Below are positions 47,087 through 55,155 of a DNA stretch of 64,000 bases, in pieces. Under the pieces are notes generated by a model. That model was given only the letters and a program-made list of their open reading frames with translations, had not been told where the DNA came from and made no database searches. A program made the position numbers and the translations under genes. The DNA lies in the NCBI RefSeq assembly GCF_004792415.1, contig NZ_CP038853.1:1922001-1986000 (forward strand), written 5' to 3'. The number at the start of each line of letters is the position of its first letter. Positions within the stretch are counted from its first letter, which is position 1. Source of the DNA: Pantoea vagans (GTDB taxonomy: Bacteria; Pseudomonadota; Gammaproteobacteria; Enterobacterales; Enterobacteriaceae).

Positions 47087-48712
47087 GTGATGATGGTTAA
47101 GACCTTTCGTATGACGCTGGCAGCAATCAGTCTGAGCAGTGTTATCACACCCGCTATCGCGGCGAATCCACCCGCTGGCGCACAGCTGGCTGAACAGCAG
47201 CAGATCGTTCGCCACATTAAAGATGAACCCGCTTCACTTGATCCGCTTAAAGCAGTCGGACTGCCGGAAATTCAGGTGATTCGCGATCTGTTTGAAGGCC
47301 TGACCAATCAGGATGCGCAGGGCAAAATTGTGCCGGGCGTGGCACAGAGCTGGAGCAGTAACGATAACAAAACCTGGGTCTTCACCCTGCGCAATAACGC
47401 GCGCTGGTCAAACGGCGATCCGGTGACTGCGCAGGATTTTGTCTACAGCTGGCAGCGCCTGGTCGATCCTAAAAACAGTTCACCCTTTGCCTGGTTCGCG
47501 GGCTTAAGCGGCATTGAAAATGCGGCAGCGATTACCAAAGGCGAAATGACGACCGATAAACTGGGTGTGGTCGCTCAGGGTAAAACGCAGCTGAAAGTGA
47601 CGCTGGATCGTCCGGTGCCGTGGTTCCCGGCGCTGGTGGCTAATGTGGCGCTCTTCCCGGTTCCTGAGAAGACGATTGCGCAGGAGGGCGACAGCTGGAC
47701 GGCACCCGGCAAACTGGTGGGCAACGGTGCCTATCAGCTCAGCGAGCGGGTGGTAAATGAAAAAATCGTCCTGATCCGTAATCCGGACTACTGGGATGAT
47801 GCACATTCGGTGCTGACAAAAGTGACCTTTGTCCCGATCAATGAAGAGTCGAGCGCCACCAAGCGCTATCGCGCGAATGATGTCGACATCACTGAGTCCT
47901 TCCCTAAGAATATGTATGCGATGCTGAAAAAAACGTTGCCGGGAGAGGTCTACACACCTGACCAGTTAGGCACCTATTACTATGCCTTTAACACGCAGAA
48001 GGGGCCGACTGCCGATGTACGGGTCCGCAATGCGCTGTCATGGTCTATTGACCGTAAAGTCATTGCTGAAAAAGTGCTGGGCACCGGTGAGAAGCCAGCG
48101 TGGCACTTTACGCCAGATGTGACAGCAGGCTTTAAGCCCTTGCCCACTTTCATGCAGCAGCACGATCAGAACACGCTGAACGCGCAGGCGAAAGCACTAC
48201 TGACATCAGCCGGATATGGTCCTGGCAAGCCATTGAAACTCAAGTTGCTCTATAACACCTCTGAAAGCCATCAGAAGATTGCGATTGCCGTGGCCTCAAT
48301 GTGGAAAAAGAACCTCGGGGTGGATGTCACGCTGGAGAATCAGGAGTGGAAAACCTATATCGACAGCCGTAATAGCGGGAACTTTGATGTGATCCGTGCT
48401 TCGTGGGTGGGTGACTACAATGAGCCCTCTACCTTCCTGAATCTGCTGACCTCAGGCAACAGCAGCAATATTTCGCGTTTCAGCAACGCGGATTATGATG
48501 CGGTCATCGCCAAAGCAAGCAAAGAGACCAATGACCAGGCGCGCAACAGCGACTACAACCGGGCGGAGCAGATCCTGGCTGAACAGACACCCATTGCCCC
48601 TATCTATCAGTATACCAATGGCCGCCTCATTAAACCCTGGGTCAAAGGCTATCCCATCACCAATCCTGAAGACGTCGCCTATAGCCGTGAACTCTGGATT
48701 GAAAAGCACTAA
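47087..48712 (+). CDS. mppA: murein-peptide binding protein
   Basis: 541-residue periplasmic OppA-family binding protein with a signal peptide ending at about AIA-AN (residues 25-26). It presents murein tripeptide (L-Ala-D-Glu-mDAP) to the Opp permease. The assignment as MppA rather than OppA rests on position beside ycjG/mpaA, as in E. coli, and on the length (537 there). Confidence 0.9.
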   Translation: MMMVKTFRMTLAAISLSSVITPAIAANPPAGAQLAEQQQIVRHIKDEPASLDPLKAVGLPEIQVIRDLFEGLTNQDAQGKIVPGVAQSWSSNDNKTWVFTLRNNARWSNGDPVTAQDFVYSWQRLVDPKNSSPFAWFAGLSGIENAAAITKGEMTTDKLGVVAQGKTQLKVTLDRPVPWFPALVANVALFPVPEKTIAQEGDSWTAPGKLVGNGAYQLSERVVNEKIVLIRNPDYWDDAHSVLTKVTFVPINEESSATKRYRANDVDITESFPKNMYAMLKKTLPGEVYTPDQLGTYYYAFNTQKGPTADVRVRNALSWSIDRKVIAEKVLGTGEKPAWHFTPDVTAGFKPLPTFMQQHDQNTLNAQAKALLTSAGYGPGKPLKLKLLYNTSESHQKIAIAVASMWKKNLGVDVTLENQEWKTYIDSRNSGNFDVIRASWVGDYNEPSTFLNLLTSGNSSNISRFSNADYDAVIAKASKETNDQARNSDYNRAEQILAEQTPIAPIYQYTNGRLIKPWVKGYPITNPEDVAYSRELWIEKH

Positions 48713-48830
48713 GCCACTGGTGGCCGGTTTTCCGGCCATCGGCTGACATCTTTCTACACAGCCCGGAGATTGCAACTCAACGCCGTCACGCTAGACTGTA
48801 TCGTATTGATTTCAGTAGAGAGGGGACGGC

Positions 48831-49814
48831 GTGGACGTTATTGAAGGAAAAGCATTACAGGTTTCAGATGCCATCATTTCCTGCCAGCTGGATGGCAAGG
48901 GTGGAATGATCCCGATTGCTGAAGATGAAGTCATCCAGTGTGAGCAGCCCTGCTGGCTGCATCTCAACTATACCCATCGCAAGAGCGCCGAATGGCTGCA
49001 GTCAACGCCACAGATCCCCGATACGGTGCGTGACGCCTTAGCAGGCGACAGCATGCGTCCTCGCGTCAGCCGACTGGGCGACGGGTTTATGATCGTACTG
49101 CGCAGCGTCAACCATAATAGCGATGCACGTCGCGACCAGCTGGTGGTCATGCGGGTCTTTATCAACGACAAGCTCATCGTCTCGACCCGGCGGCGCAAAG
49201 TCTCTGCCGTCGATGAAGTGCTCACTGATTTGCAAAACGGCAATGGCCCGATTGACTGTGGCAGCTGGCTGGTGGATGTCTGTGATGCGCTGACCGATCA
49301 CACCAGCGAATTTATCGAAGAGTTACATGACAAAATCATCGAGCTGGAAGATGCGCTGCTTGATCAGCGGATGCCCGCGCGCGGCGAGCTGGGCCTGCTG
49401 CGCAAGCAACTGATTGTGATGCGACGTTATATGGCACCTCAGCGCGATGTCTATGCCAGGCTGGCCAGTGAAAAACTGGCCTGGATGGATGACAGCGAAC
49501 GCCGCCGGATGCAGGAAATTGCCGACCGTCTGGGACGCGGGCTGGACGATCTGGATGCAGGCGTGGCGCGCACCGCGATTCTGGCTGATGAGGTCGCCTC
49601 TGCGATGGCGGAATCGATGAACCGCCGCACCTATACCATGTCACTGATGGCGATGATCTTTCTGCCCGCCACGTTCCTGACCGGCCTGTTTGGCGTCAAC
49701 CTGGGCGGTATTCCGGGCGGTGAATGGAAATATGGGTTTTCAATCTTCTGTCTGCTGCTGGTGGCGCTGGCAGTAGGGGTCGCGGGCTATCTGCGTAAAC
49801 GGCGCTGGCTCTGA
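48831..49814 (+). CDS. zntB: zinc transporter ZntB
   Basis: 327-residue CorA-family channel-like transporter. A large cytosolic N-terminal domain is followed by two C-terminal membrane helices (about 265-285 and 300-320). The GxN selectivity motif is GVN in [12 protein letters not shown]. Start is GTG with GAGAGGGG upstream. ZntB moves zinc with protons. Upstream neighbour of fnrS, as in E. coli. Confidence 0.94.
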   Translation: MDVIEGKALQVSDAIISCQLDGKGGMIPIAEDEVIQCEQPCWLHLNYTHRKSAEWLQSTPQIPDTVRDALAGDSMRPRVSRLGDGFMIVLRSVNHNSDARRDQLVVMRVFINDKLIVSTRRRKVSAVDEVLTDLQNGNGPIDCGSWLVDVCDALTDHTSEFIEELHDKIIELEDALLDQRMPARGELGLLRKQLIVMRRYMAPQRDVYARLASEKLAWMDDSERRRMQEIADRLGRGLDDLDAGVARTAILADEVASAMAESMNRRTYTMSLMAMIFLPATFLTGLFGVNLGGIPGGEWKYGFSIFCLLLVALAVGVAGYLRKRRWL

Positions 49815-49877
49815 TGCGCCAAAGGGAATGCGGCAATCACGATATGTGGGCTGAAAATCCCGTTAAGCGAGCAAAAG

Positions 49878-49891
49878 CTGATCGACATCAA
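49878..49891 (+). promoter_or_regulatory. FNR box of fnrS
   Basis: CTGATCGACATCAA matches the FNR consensus TTGATNNNNATCAA at 9 of 10 fixed positions. It is centred about 42 bases upstream of the FnrS 5' end, the class II activator position. Confidence 0.88.
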
Positions 49892-49926
49892 GAACCCGTT
49901 GTCGCTGCTGACGCAAACTCTCTCCC

Positions 49927-50047
49927 GCAGGTGAATGCAACGTCAAGCGATGGGCGTTGCGCTCCATATTGTCTTACTTCCATATTTAGAATTATTGCAT
50001 AGCACATTTAATTCGAAACATGCCGGCCAGTGTGCCGGCTTTTTTTT
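49927..50047 (+). ncRNA. fnrS: FnrS anaerobic small RNA
   Basis: About 121 nt, as in E. coli (118-122). The 5' end GCAGGTGAATGCAACGTCAA and the following GCGATGGGCGTTGCGCTCCA are essentially identical to E. coli FnrS; the middle ATTGCATAGCACA is also conserved. The terminator is a GCCGGC stem with eight T (50022-50047). It is induced without oxygen by FNR and represses aerobic enzymes (sodB, maeA, gpmA and others). In E. coli it lies between zntB and dbpA; here dbpA is missing. Confidence 0.95.
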
Positions 50048-50114
50048 GTCTGCCTGGCTGTAACGCCGTTCCTTATCTAAGCTTAAACTCCATTCGCAAG
50101 AAAAGGAGTACGGC

Positions 50115-50261
50115 ATGAGCGTGATTCTTAACAGCGAGCCGATCCCCACGGATCCAATCCCGATTCCTGAACCCATTCCCCAGCCGCAGCCGCAGCCTGA
50201 TCCACCAACCGATCCGGAATTTCCGCCGATAATGGATCCACCGCCACATCGAAACATATAA
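50115..50261 (+). CDS. 48-residue proline-rich small protein
   Basis: Starts MSVILNSEPIPTDPIPIPEP and continues with PQP, DPPTDP and DPPP repeats; 18 of 48 residues are proline. AAGGAG sits six bases before the ATG, a strong site. A terminator follows directly. The sequence is acidic and has no membrane segment. I do not recognise it. The proline pairs would make translation partly dependent on EF-P. It occupies the place of dbpA. Confidence 0.6.
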   Translation: MSVILNSEPIPTDPIPIPEPIPQPQPQPDPPTDPEFPPIMDPPPHRNI

Positions 50262-50292
50262 AAAAAGGGCGTGCTGCCTGCAGCACGCCCTT
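50259..50292. terminator. bidirectional terminator between the proline-rich ORF and ttcA
   Basis: GGGCGTGCTG and CAGCACGCCC form a ten-base stem with a CCTG loop. The A-run on the left gives a U-tract for the minus-strand ttcA mRNA. Confidence 0.88.
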
Positions 50293-50306
50293 AAACTTTC
50301 CCGCAC

Positions 50307-51242
50307 TTATTTAATCTGTAGTACATCCAGACGCGCGCTGATATCGGGTACATCGTCTTCATCGACCCGCCAGCCCACAGGCTGAGCTGGCAGCGTTTCC
50401 CGGTCAAAGGCGAGATCGCCGCCATCAACGACTGCATCGCCATGTTTGATGCCTTTAAAATCGAACAGATTGATATCTGCCAGGTGCGACGGCACCACGT
50501 TTTGCATCGCGCTGAACATGGTTTCGATACGGCCAGGATAGCGCTTATCCCAGTCACGCAGCATATCGGCTACCACCTGACGCTGCAGGTTCGGCTGAGA
50601 ACCGCAAAGGTTGCACGGAATAATCGGGAACTGACGTGCTTCGGAGAAACGAATGATATCTTTCTCACGGCAGTAGGCCAGTGGACGGATCACAATCTGC
50701 TTGCCATCGTCGCTCATCAGCTTTGGCGGCATGCCTTTCAGTTTTCCACCGTAGAACATGTTCAGGAACAGCGTCTGCAGGATGTCATCGCGATGGTGGC
50801 CCAGCGCAATTTTTGTGCAACCGAGTTCTGTTGCGACACGATAGAGAATGCCACGGCGCAGGCGCGAGCAGAGTGAACAGGTCGTTTTGCCTTCCGGAAC
50901 CTTATCTTTGACGATAGAGTAGGTATCTTCTTCGACAATCCGGTACTCAACACCCTGCGACTCAAGATATTGCGGCAGGATGTGCTCAGGGAAGCCCGGC
51001 TGTTTCTGGTCAAGGTTGACGGCAATCAGACTGAAGTTTACCGGTGCGCTTTTTTGCAGACTGCGCAAAATTTCCAGCATGGTGTAGCTGTCTTTACCGC
51101 CCGACAGGCAGACCATGATGCGGTCGCCTTCTTCAATCATATTAAAATCTGCAATGGCTTCGCCGACATTACGACGCAAACGCTTCTGCAGTTTATTCAG
51201 GTTGTACTGTTCTTTCTTGTCAACCGTTTGATTATCTTGCAT
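50307..51242 (-). CDS. ttcA: tRNA 2-thiocytidine biosynthesis protein TtcA
   Basis: 311-residue PP-loop ATPase that thiolates cytidine 32 of some tRNAs using a [4Fe-4S] cluster. The PP-loop is SGGKDS at 47-52; the cysteine pair TTCSLC and the third CNLC cysteine bind the cluster. Start at [12 protein letters not shown] equals the E. coli length; a GTG two codons earlier is less likely. Confidence 0.95.
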   Translation of the reverse strand: MQDNQTVDKKEQYNLNKLQKRLRRNVGEAIADFNMIEEGDRIMVCLSGGKDSYTMLEILRSLQKSAPVNFSLIAVNLDQKQPGFPEHILPQYLESQGVEYRIVEEDTYSIVKDKVPEGKTTCSLCSRLRRGILYRVATELGCTKIALGHHRDDILQTLFLNMFYGGKLKGMPPKLMSDDGKQIVIRPLAYCREKDIIRFSEARQFPIIPCNLCGSQPNLQRQVVADMLRDWDKRYPGRIETMFSAMQNVVPSHLADINLFDFKGIKHGDAVVDGGDLAFDRETLPAQPVGWRVDEDDVPDISARLDVLQIK

Positions 51243-51547
51243 TTTCACCTATCTCAAAAACCAGAAAGCGTAGCTAAAGGGCGTATTAATGCGCGCGCCC
51301 AGCCGGTCACTTCACTGTGATGTCACGAATATGCAGCGTATGGTACGGATTGTTGCCACGAATGCCAGCACTGGAGTGAAGTAATCAGCGGATAATCGCC
51401 GTAAGAGTCACAGGCCGCTTTCCCGTCAGGGCGATGATTGCCGGAATGCGGTACTGCGAAAGAGCGCGAGCAAAGAGGGCGGGTTTTGCTTCGTCGTGAG
51501 CAAACCGGCGGGCTGAGGCGACTCGAAAAGGATTCAGCTGCGCGATG
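51243..51547. other. intergenic region upstream of ttcA
   Basis: No gene supported. Open frames here lack ribosome sites and known domains. Confidence 0.4.
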
Positions 51548-51706
51548 TCAGCTGACGGGCACATCTTTCCACTGACAATCAATTTCATCGCTGTGCGTTG
51601 AACAGGACGGCGGTGATGACGGGTAAGCATCAGTCCGCGCATGCTCTCTTTTTACCGCACAAGCTGTGGTCATAAAAATGACAGAGATAATTAAAAAAAT
51701 TTTCAT
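51548..51706 (-). CDS. putative small lipoprotein
   Basis: 52 residues: MKIFLIISVIFMTTACAVKR looks like a lipoprotein signal with a cysteine at 16, followed by a short hydrophilic tail holding two more cysteines (PPSCSTHSDEIDCQW). The ribosome site is weak. No family is recognised. A perfect FNR box lies about 90 bases upstream in its direction. Confidence 0.45.
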   Translation of the reverse strand: MKIFLIISVIFMTTACAVKREHARTDAYPSSPPSCSTHSDEIDCQWKDVPVS

Positions 51707-51792
51707 CAGCACTACCGGATTAATAAAAAACACAGCATGCGCTGCTATAACTCAATCAGGCCTAAATGCATTCCGGGTTGTATCGGTCTGAT

Positions 51793-51806
51793 TTGATGCA
51801 CATCAA
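51793..51806. promoter_or_regulatory. perfect FNR box
   Basis: TTGATGCACATCAA matches TTGATNNNNATCAA at all ten fixed positions. Activation at -41.5 would place a minus-strand start near 51758, upstream of the small lipoprotein ORF, or a plus-strand start near 51841. No clear -10 is visible on either side. Confidence 0.55.
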
Positions 51807-52179
51807 AAGAAATGTTTTCATTAAATTCACAGCGAGTCGGATATTAATCGCTGCTTTCATTTTTCAGGTGATAATCTTAAAAACAGGCTCTGTTGAATGT
51901 GCGTTGACCCGTCAGGTTTATAATAATAAATTCAGACGCACTGACGTGTTGTGTATCTCATTAAAAACGATAGTTTTATAATTCCTGTGGCGCGCACTAA
52001 AAAAATGACTTTCCAGTGAAATCAGGTGATGTTCATGACATCCGATAAGCCGACGGCGTAAGAGCGGGCGTTTACATTTATGCTTATATGCAACACAGAG
52101 TCTCTTACATTGACCTGTCGGTTCGCACATTTCGTCAATACAGACTGCCTGTGAAGCCGTTTAATATCGGGCTATCAAT
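51807..52179. other. AT-rich stretch without a supported gene
   Basis: No protein domain, tRNA or known small RNA is seen on either strand. Confidence 0.4.
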
Positions 52180-52365
52180 GTGAAAAAAATGAATCAATAT
52201 TTAATGTCTATGAGGCATCCGGATAAAAATCGCAAAATAAAAAAGTACGGCATCAGATTTATTATGACGCTGATTCTTTTTTTACTTTGCTATGTTGCGG
52301 TTATGTATTGCGGCGTTATGCTGCTGGTCAACCGGCATGGCTTACTCCATTTTATGCTGCACTGA
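52180..52365 (+). CDS. putative 61-residue membrane protein
   Basis: Basic N-terminus (PDKNRKIKKYG) followed by one long hydrophobic segment (FIMTLILFLLCYVAVMYCGV). Start is GTG at 52180 or ATG at 52189; neither has a good ribosome site. Unrecognised and possibly not expressed. Confidence 0.35.
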   Translation: MKKMNQYLMSMRHPDKNRKIKKYGIRFIMTLILFLLCYVAVMYCGVMLLVNRHGLLHFMLH

Positions 52366-52367
52366 AT

Positions 52368-52634
52368 TCAGCCGCAGGCCTTAAAAATCCAGCGATAAGC
52401 ATGATGTAAAAAATGCCTGAGTACTTCCAGAATATCTTCCGCACCTTCTCCAGCAAGACATTGTCCGGTCTCCAGCGCATTATTAACCGAGTTCCGATGA
52501 TCCAGGATCATCATGATCGTCACAGCGCCCGCGCCCGCAATCAGCGTAAAAATCAGCACCATTAATGCAGGCTGGTAATTTTTTCGCGCAGCAGCAGGCA
52601 GGGTATCTTGAGAATGGTCAGAGTTTTGGCGCAT
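52368..52634 (-). CDS. putative 88-residue single-pass membrane protein
   Basis: Polar N-terminus of about 20 residues, one membrane helix (ALMVLIFTLIAGAGAVTIMMI) and a C-terminal part with two cysteines. GGGGA lies four bases before the ATG. I do not recognise the family; it is convergent with the ORF ending at 52365. Confidence 0.45.
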   Translation of the reverse strand: MRQNSDHSQDTLPAAARKNYQPALMVLIFTLIAGAGAVTIMMILDHRNSVNNALETGQCLAGEGAEDILEVLRHFLHHAYRWIFKACG

Positions 52635-52854
52635 TGGTCCCCGGGGAAAATTATTACAATGATAAACAATAACGGATTATGCCATTAATTACCGGCTCGC
52701 TCTATGTCTCAGGTCAGGCTGTAAGCTTCTTTGGTTTGCGGGCAGATGGATTCGGATGGGGGAGTGCAGAAGGCGCTGGCTGCTACTAACTGCCTTCTGC
52801 GATGTACGGATGCCTGCAGGAAGACATCTGGTCTGAGCCCTGTTTCCGGCGGGA

Positions 52855-53511
52855 TTACATCATTTCCAGCGACTGAACACCCTTGATCTCCATGACCTTG
52901 TCATAGAGGTGCGCATCGTTTGATTTTCGTGAAAGCGTCACCTGAACACTCAGTTCGCACAGACCGCTCTCTTCATCACGATTAATCACCGTCACATTGC
53001 CGTAGCGAATGCCTTCGCGCTGCATCACCAGCAGCACCAGCGGCACGCTTTTAGGCTTAAGGAAAACCAGCAGCGTATGGTGTTTGCCGATTAAAACATG
53101 GCTCAGGCGGCGGAACACCTCCAGCACCACCAGCGCCAGCACCGTGCCATAGATGCCGATCTCATACATGCCGCTGCCGATTACCAGACCAATCGCTGCC
53201 GTCACCCACAGGCCCGCCGCGGTGGTTAAACCCTTCACCACCTGCTTCTGGATCATAATGGTGCCCGCGCCAAGAAAGCCCATTCCGCTGACCACCTGAG
53301 CGGCAATACGGCTGGGGTCCAGTGCCACGTGGTCGCTACTGAGCATGTCGGCGAAGCCATATTTCGACACCAGCATGAACATGGCACTGCCGATACCGAC
53401 CAGAATATGGGTACGCAGCCCCGCTTCCTTGGCTCGCATCTGACGCTCCAGGCCAATCAGGCCGCCGAGAATGCCCGCCAGCGCGATGCGAATTAACATA
53501 TCCATTAGCAT
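52855..53511 (-). CDS. MgtC/SapB-family membrane protein
   Basis: 218 residues. The N-terminal half has five hydrophobic segments with GGLIGLERQ and VVSGMGFLGAGTI, the MgtC signature; the C-terminal half is a soluble ACT-like domain (about 145-218). MgtC proteins act in growth at low magnesium and inside host cells, partly by inhibiting F-type ATP synthase. This is a housekeeping YhiD-like member more likely than true virulence MgtC, since mgtB is absent. Confidence 0.85.
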   Translation of the reverse strand: MLMDMLIRIALAGILGGLIGLERQMRAKEAGLRTHILVGIGSAMFMLVSKYGFADMLSSDHVALDPSRIAAQVVSGMGFLGAGTIMIQKQVVKGLTTAAGLWVTAAIGLVIGSGMYEIGIYGTVLALVVLEVFRRLSHVLIGKHHTLLVFLKPKSVPLVLLVMQREGIRYGNVTVINRDEESGLCELSVQVTLSRKSNDAHLYDKVMEIKGVQSLEMM

Positions 53512-53695
53512 GGCTTTACTCCGAATTAAAAAGTGCCGGAAAAGGGTGGCAGGTCAGCGATAACAGGTAAACAGGATAATTCTGCTTGCAAATGACGCCG
53601 GAGAATTTTGTAAAAAGCTGTTTCACCTCTCGACCCCTTGTGCCGCCTGACATATGCTGAGCCAGCCTATTACACCCATTCCCGGAGTCCGACTG

Positions 53696-53971
53696 ATGAA
53701 AGCAGCCACCTTTTTGCTGGCCGGTGCCGCGCTATTACTCTCTGCCTGCAGCAGCAACAGTGATGATAACGAGCCACCACAACAAGCCACCGCCGCCCAT
53801 ATCCAGCCACGGGTGGTGATGTCTTCCCTGGCAGAAAGCACCTGTTCAAATGCGGGCGGAACGCTGGCGTTTTCACATCAGCTGGATGGATCGCGCGTGG
53901 GAATGTGTCAGTTAGTGAATGGCCGTCGCTGTGATGAGCAGGCGTTAATTGGCGGAAATTGCGCGCGCTGA
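53696..53971 (+). CDS. ydbJ: DUF333 lipoprotein YdbJ
   Basis: 91 residues with the lipobox LLSAC (cysteine 17) and a C-terminal DUF333 domain with conserved cysteines (STCSNAGG, MCQLVNGRRC). In E. coli ydbJ lies beside hslJ and ldhA; here ldhA follows directly and hslJ is absent. Function unknown. Confidence 0.85.
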   Translation: MKAATFLLAGAALLLSACSSNSDDNEPPQQATAAHIQPRVVMSSLAESTCSNAGGTLAFSHQLDGSRVGMCQLVNGRRCDEQALIGGNCAR

Positions 53972-54017
53972 TGAACAGGCCGGATTGCTCCGGCCCGCAT
54001 AGCTATACAGAGAATAA

Positions 54018-55010
54018 TCAGGCAGAGAGTCGGTTCGGACACTCCTCACCACGGTCGAGCTGGCTGAGATTACTGAGCGTCGTTTCAGAAATGGCAGTCA
54101 GCGCTTCGGCGGTTAAAAACGCCTGATGGCCGGTGAACAACACGTTATGGCACGCTGACAGACGACGGAACACATCGTCCTGAATCACATCATTCGACTT
54201 ATCTTCAAAGAACAGGTCGCGTTCATTCTCATAAACATCCATGCCGAGCGCGCCGATCTTCTGCTGTTTCAGCGCGTCAATCGCCGCCTGTGAATCAATC
54301 AGACCACCGCGACTGGTGTTAATAATCATCACGCCATCACGCATCTGTTTAAACGCGTCAGCGTTGAGCAGATGATGATTCTCCGGCGTCAGCGGGCAGT
54401 GCAGCGTAATGACGTGGGATTCAGCAAACAGCGTCTTCAGATCGACATATTCCGCGCCCAGTTCCAGTGCCTGCTCGCTTGGGTAAGGGTCAAATGCCAG
54501 CAGCCGCATACCAAATCCTTTCAGAATGCGCATCGTCGCAATCCCGATTTTACCGGTGCCGATTACGCCCGCAGTTTTGTTGTGCATGTTAAAACCGGTC
54601 AGGCCATCGAGCGAAAAGTTTGCATCACGGGTACGCTGATATGCACGATGAATACGTCGGTTCAGGGTCATCATCAGGCCGATTGCGTGTTCAGCCACCG
54701 CTTCCGGTGAGTAGGCCGGAACCCGGACGACTTCCAGACCCAGCTCTTTCGCGGCAGCCAGGTCGACATTATTGAAACCGGCACAGCGCAGCGCGATATA
54801 TTTCACACCCAAACCGGCCAGCTCTTCCAGCACCGGGCGACTCCCGTCATCATTGACAAAGATGCAGACGGCATCGCAGTCCACAGCCGTTTTCGCCGTG
54901 CTTTCAGAGAGTAAAAAGTCAAAAAACACCAGTTCAAAACCGAACTGCTGATTAACCTGCTCAAGGTATTTCTGATCGTAATGTTTGGTGCTGTAAACCG
55001 CGATCTTCAT
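54018..55010 (-). CDS. ldhA: D-lactate dehydrogenase, fermentative
   Basis: 330-residue NAD-dependent enzyme (E. coli 329) that reduces pyruvate to D-lactate in anaerobic growth. NAD site GVIGTGKIG (about 151-159); catalytic R in NTSRGGL, E in DVYENE, and H in FTGHQAF. Start MKIAVYSTKHYD is conserved; the longer upstream frame is rejected. Confidence 0.95.
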   Translation of the reverse strand: MKIAVYSTKHYDQKYLEQVNQQFGFELVFFDFLLSESTAKTAVDCDAVCIFVNDDGSRPVLEELAGLGVKYIALRCAGFNNVDLAAAKELGLEVVRVPAYSPEAVAEHAIGLMMTLNRRIHRAYQRTRDANFSLDGLTGFNMHNKTAGVIGTGKIGIATMRILKGFGMRLLAFDPYPSEQALELGAEYVDLKTLFAESHVITLHCPLTPENHHLLNADAFKQMRDGVMIINTSRGGLIDSQAAIDALKQQKIGALGMDVYENERDLFFEDKSNDVIQDDVFRRLSACHNVLFTGHQAFLTAEALTAISETTLSNLSQLDRGEECPNRLSA

Positions 55011-55155
55011 CGTTATGCTCCTGCAGAGTGATAAACCAAGGATAACGTTTTCTGACTGACTTTGCTGAAACAGCTGATTTGCGCCAGGCACAGGCCTTCA
55101 CCTCTGGCAGATTACATGCCATCATTCCTGTCAGGATACTGTAAGGAAAAGGATT

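Noticed and set aside
49814..50002. 62-codon frame overlapping the zntB stop
   Set aside because: It runs into the FNR box and the FnrS RNA, whose conservation explains the region.
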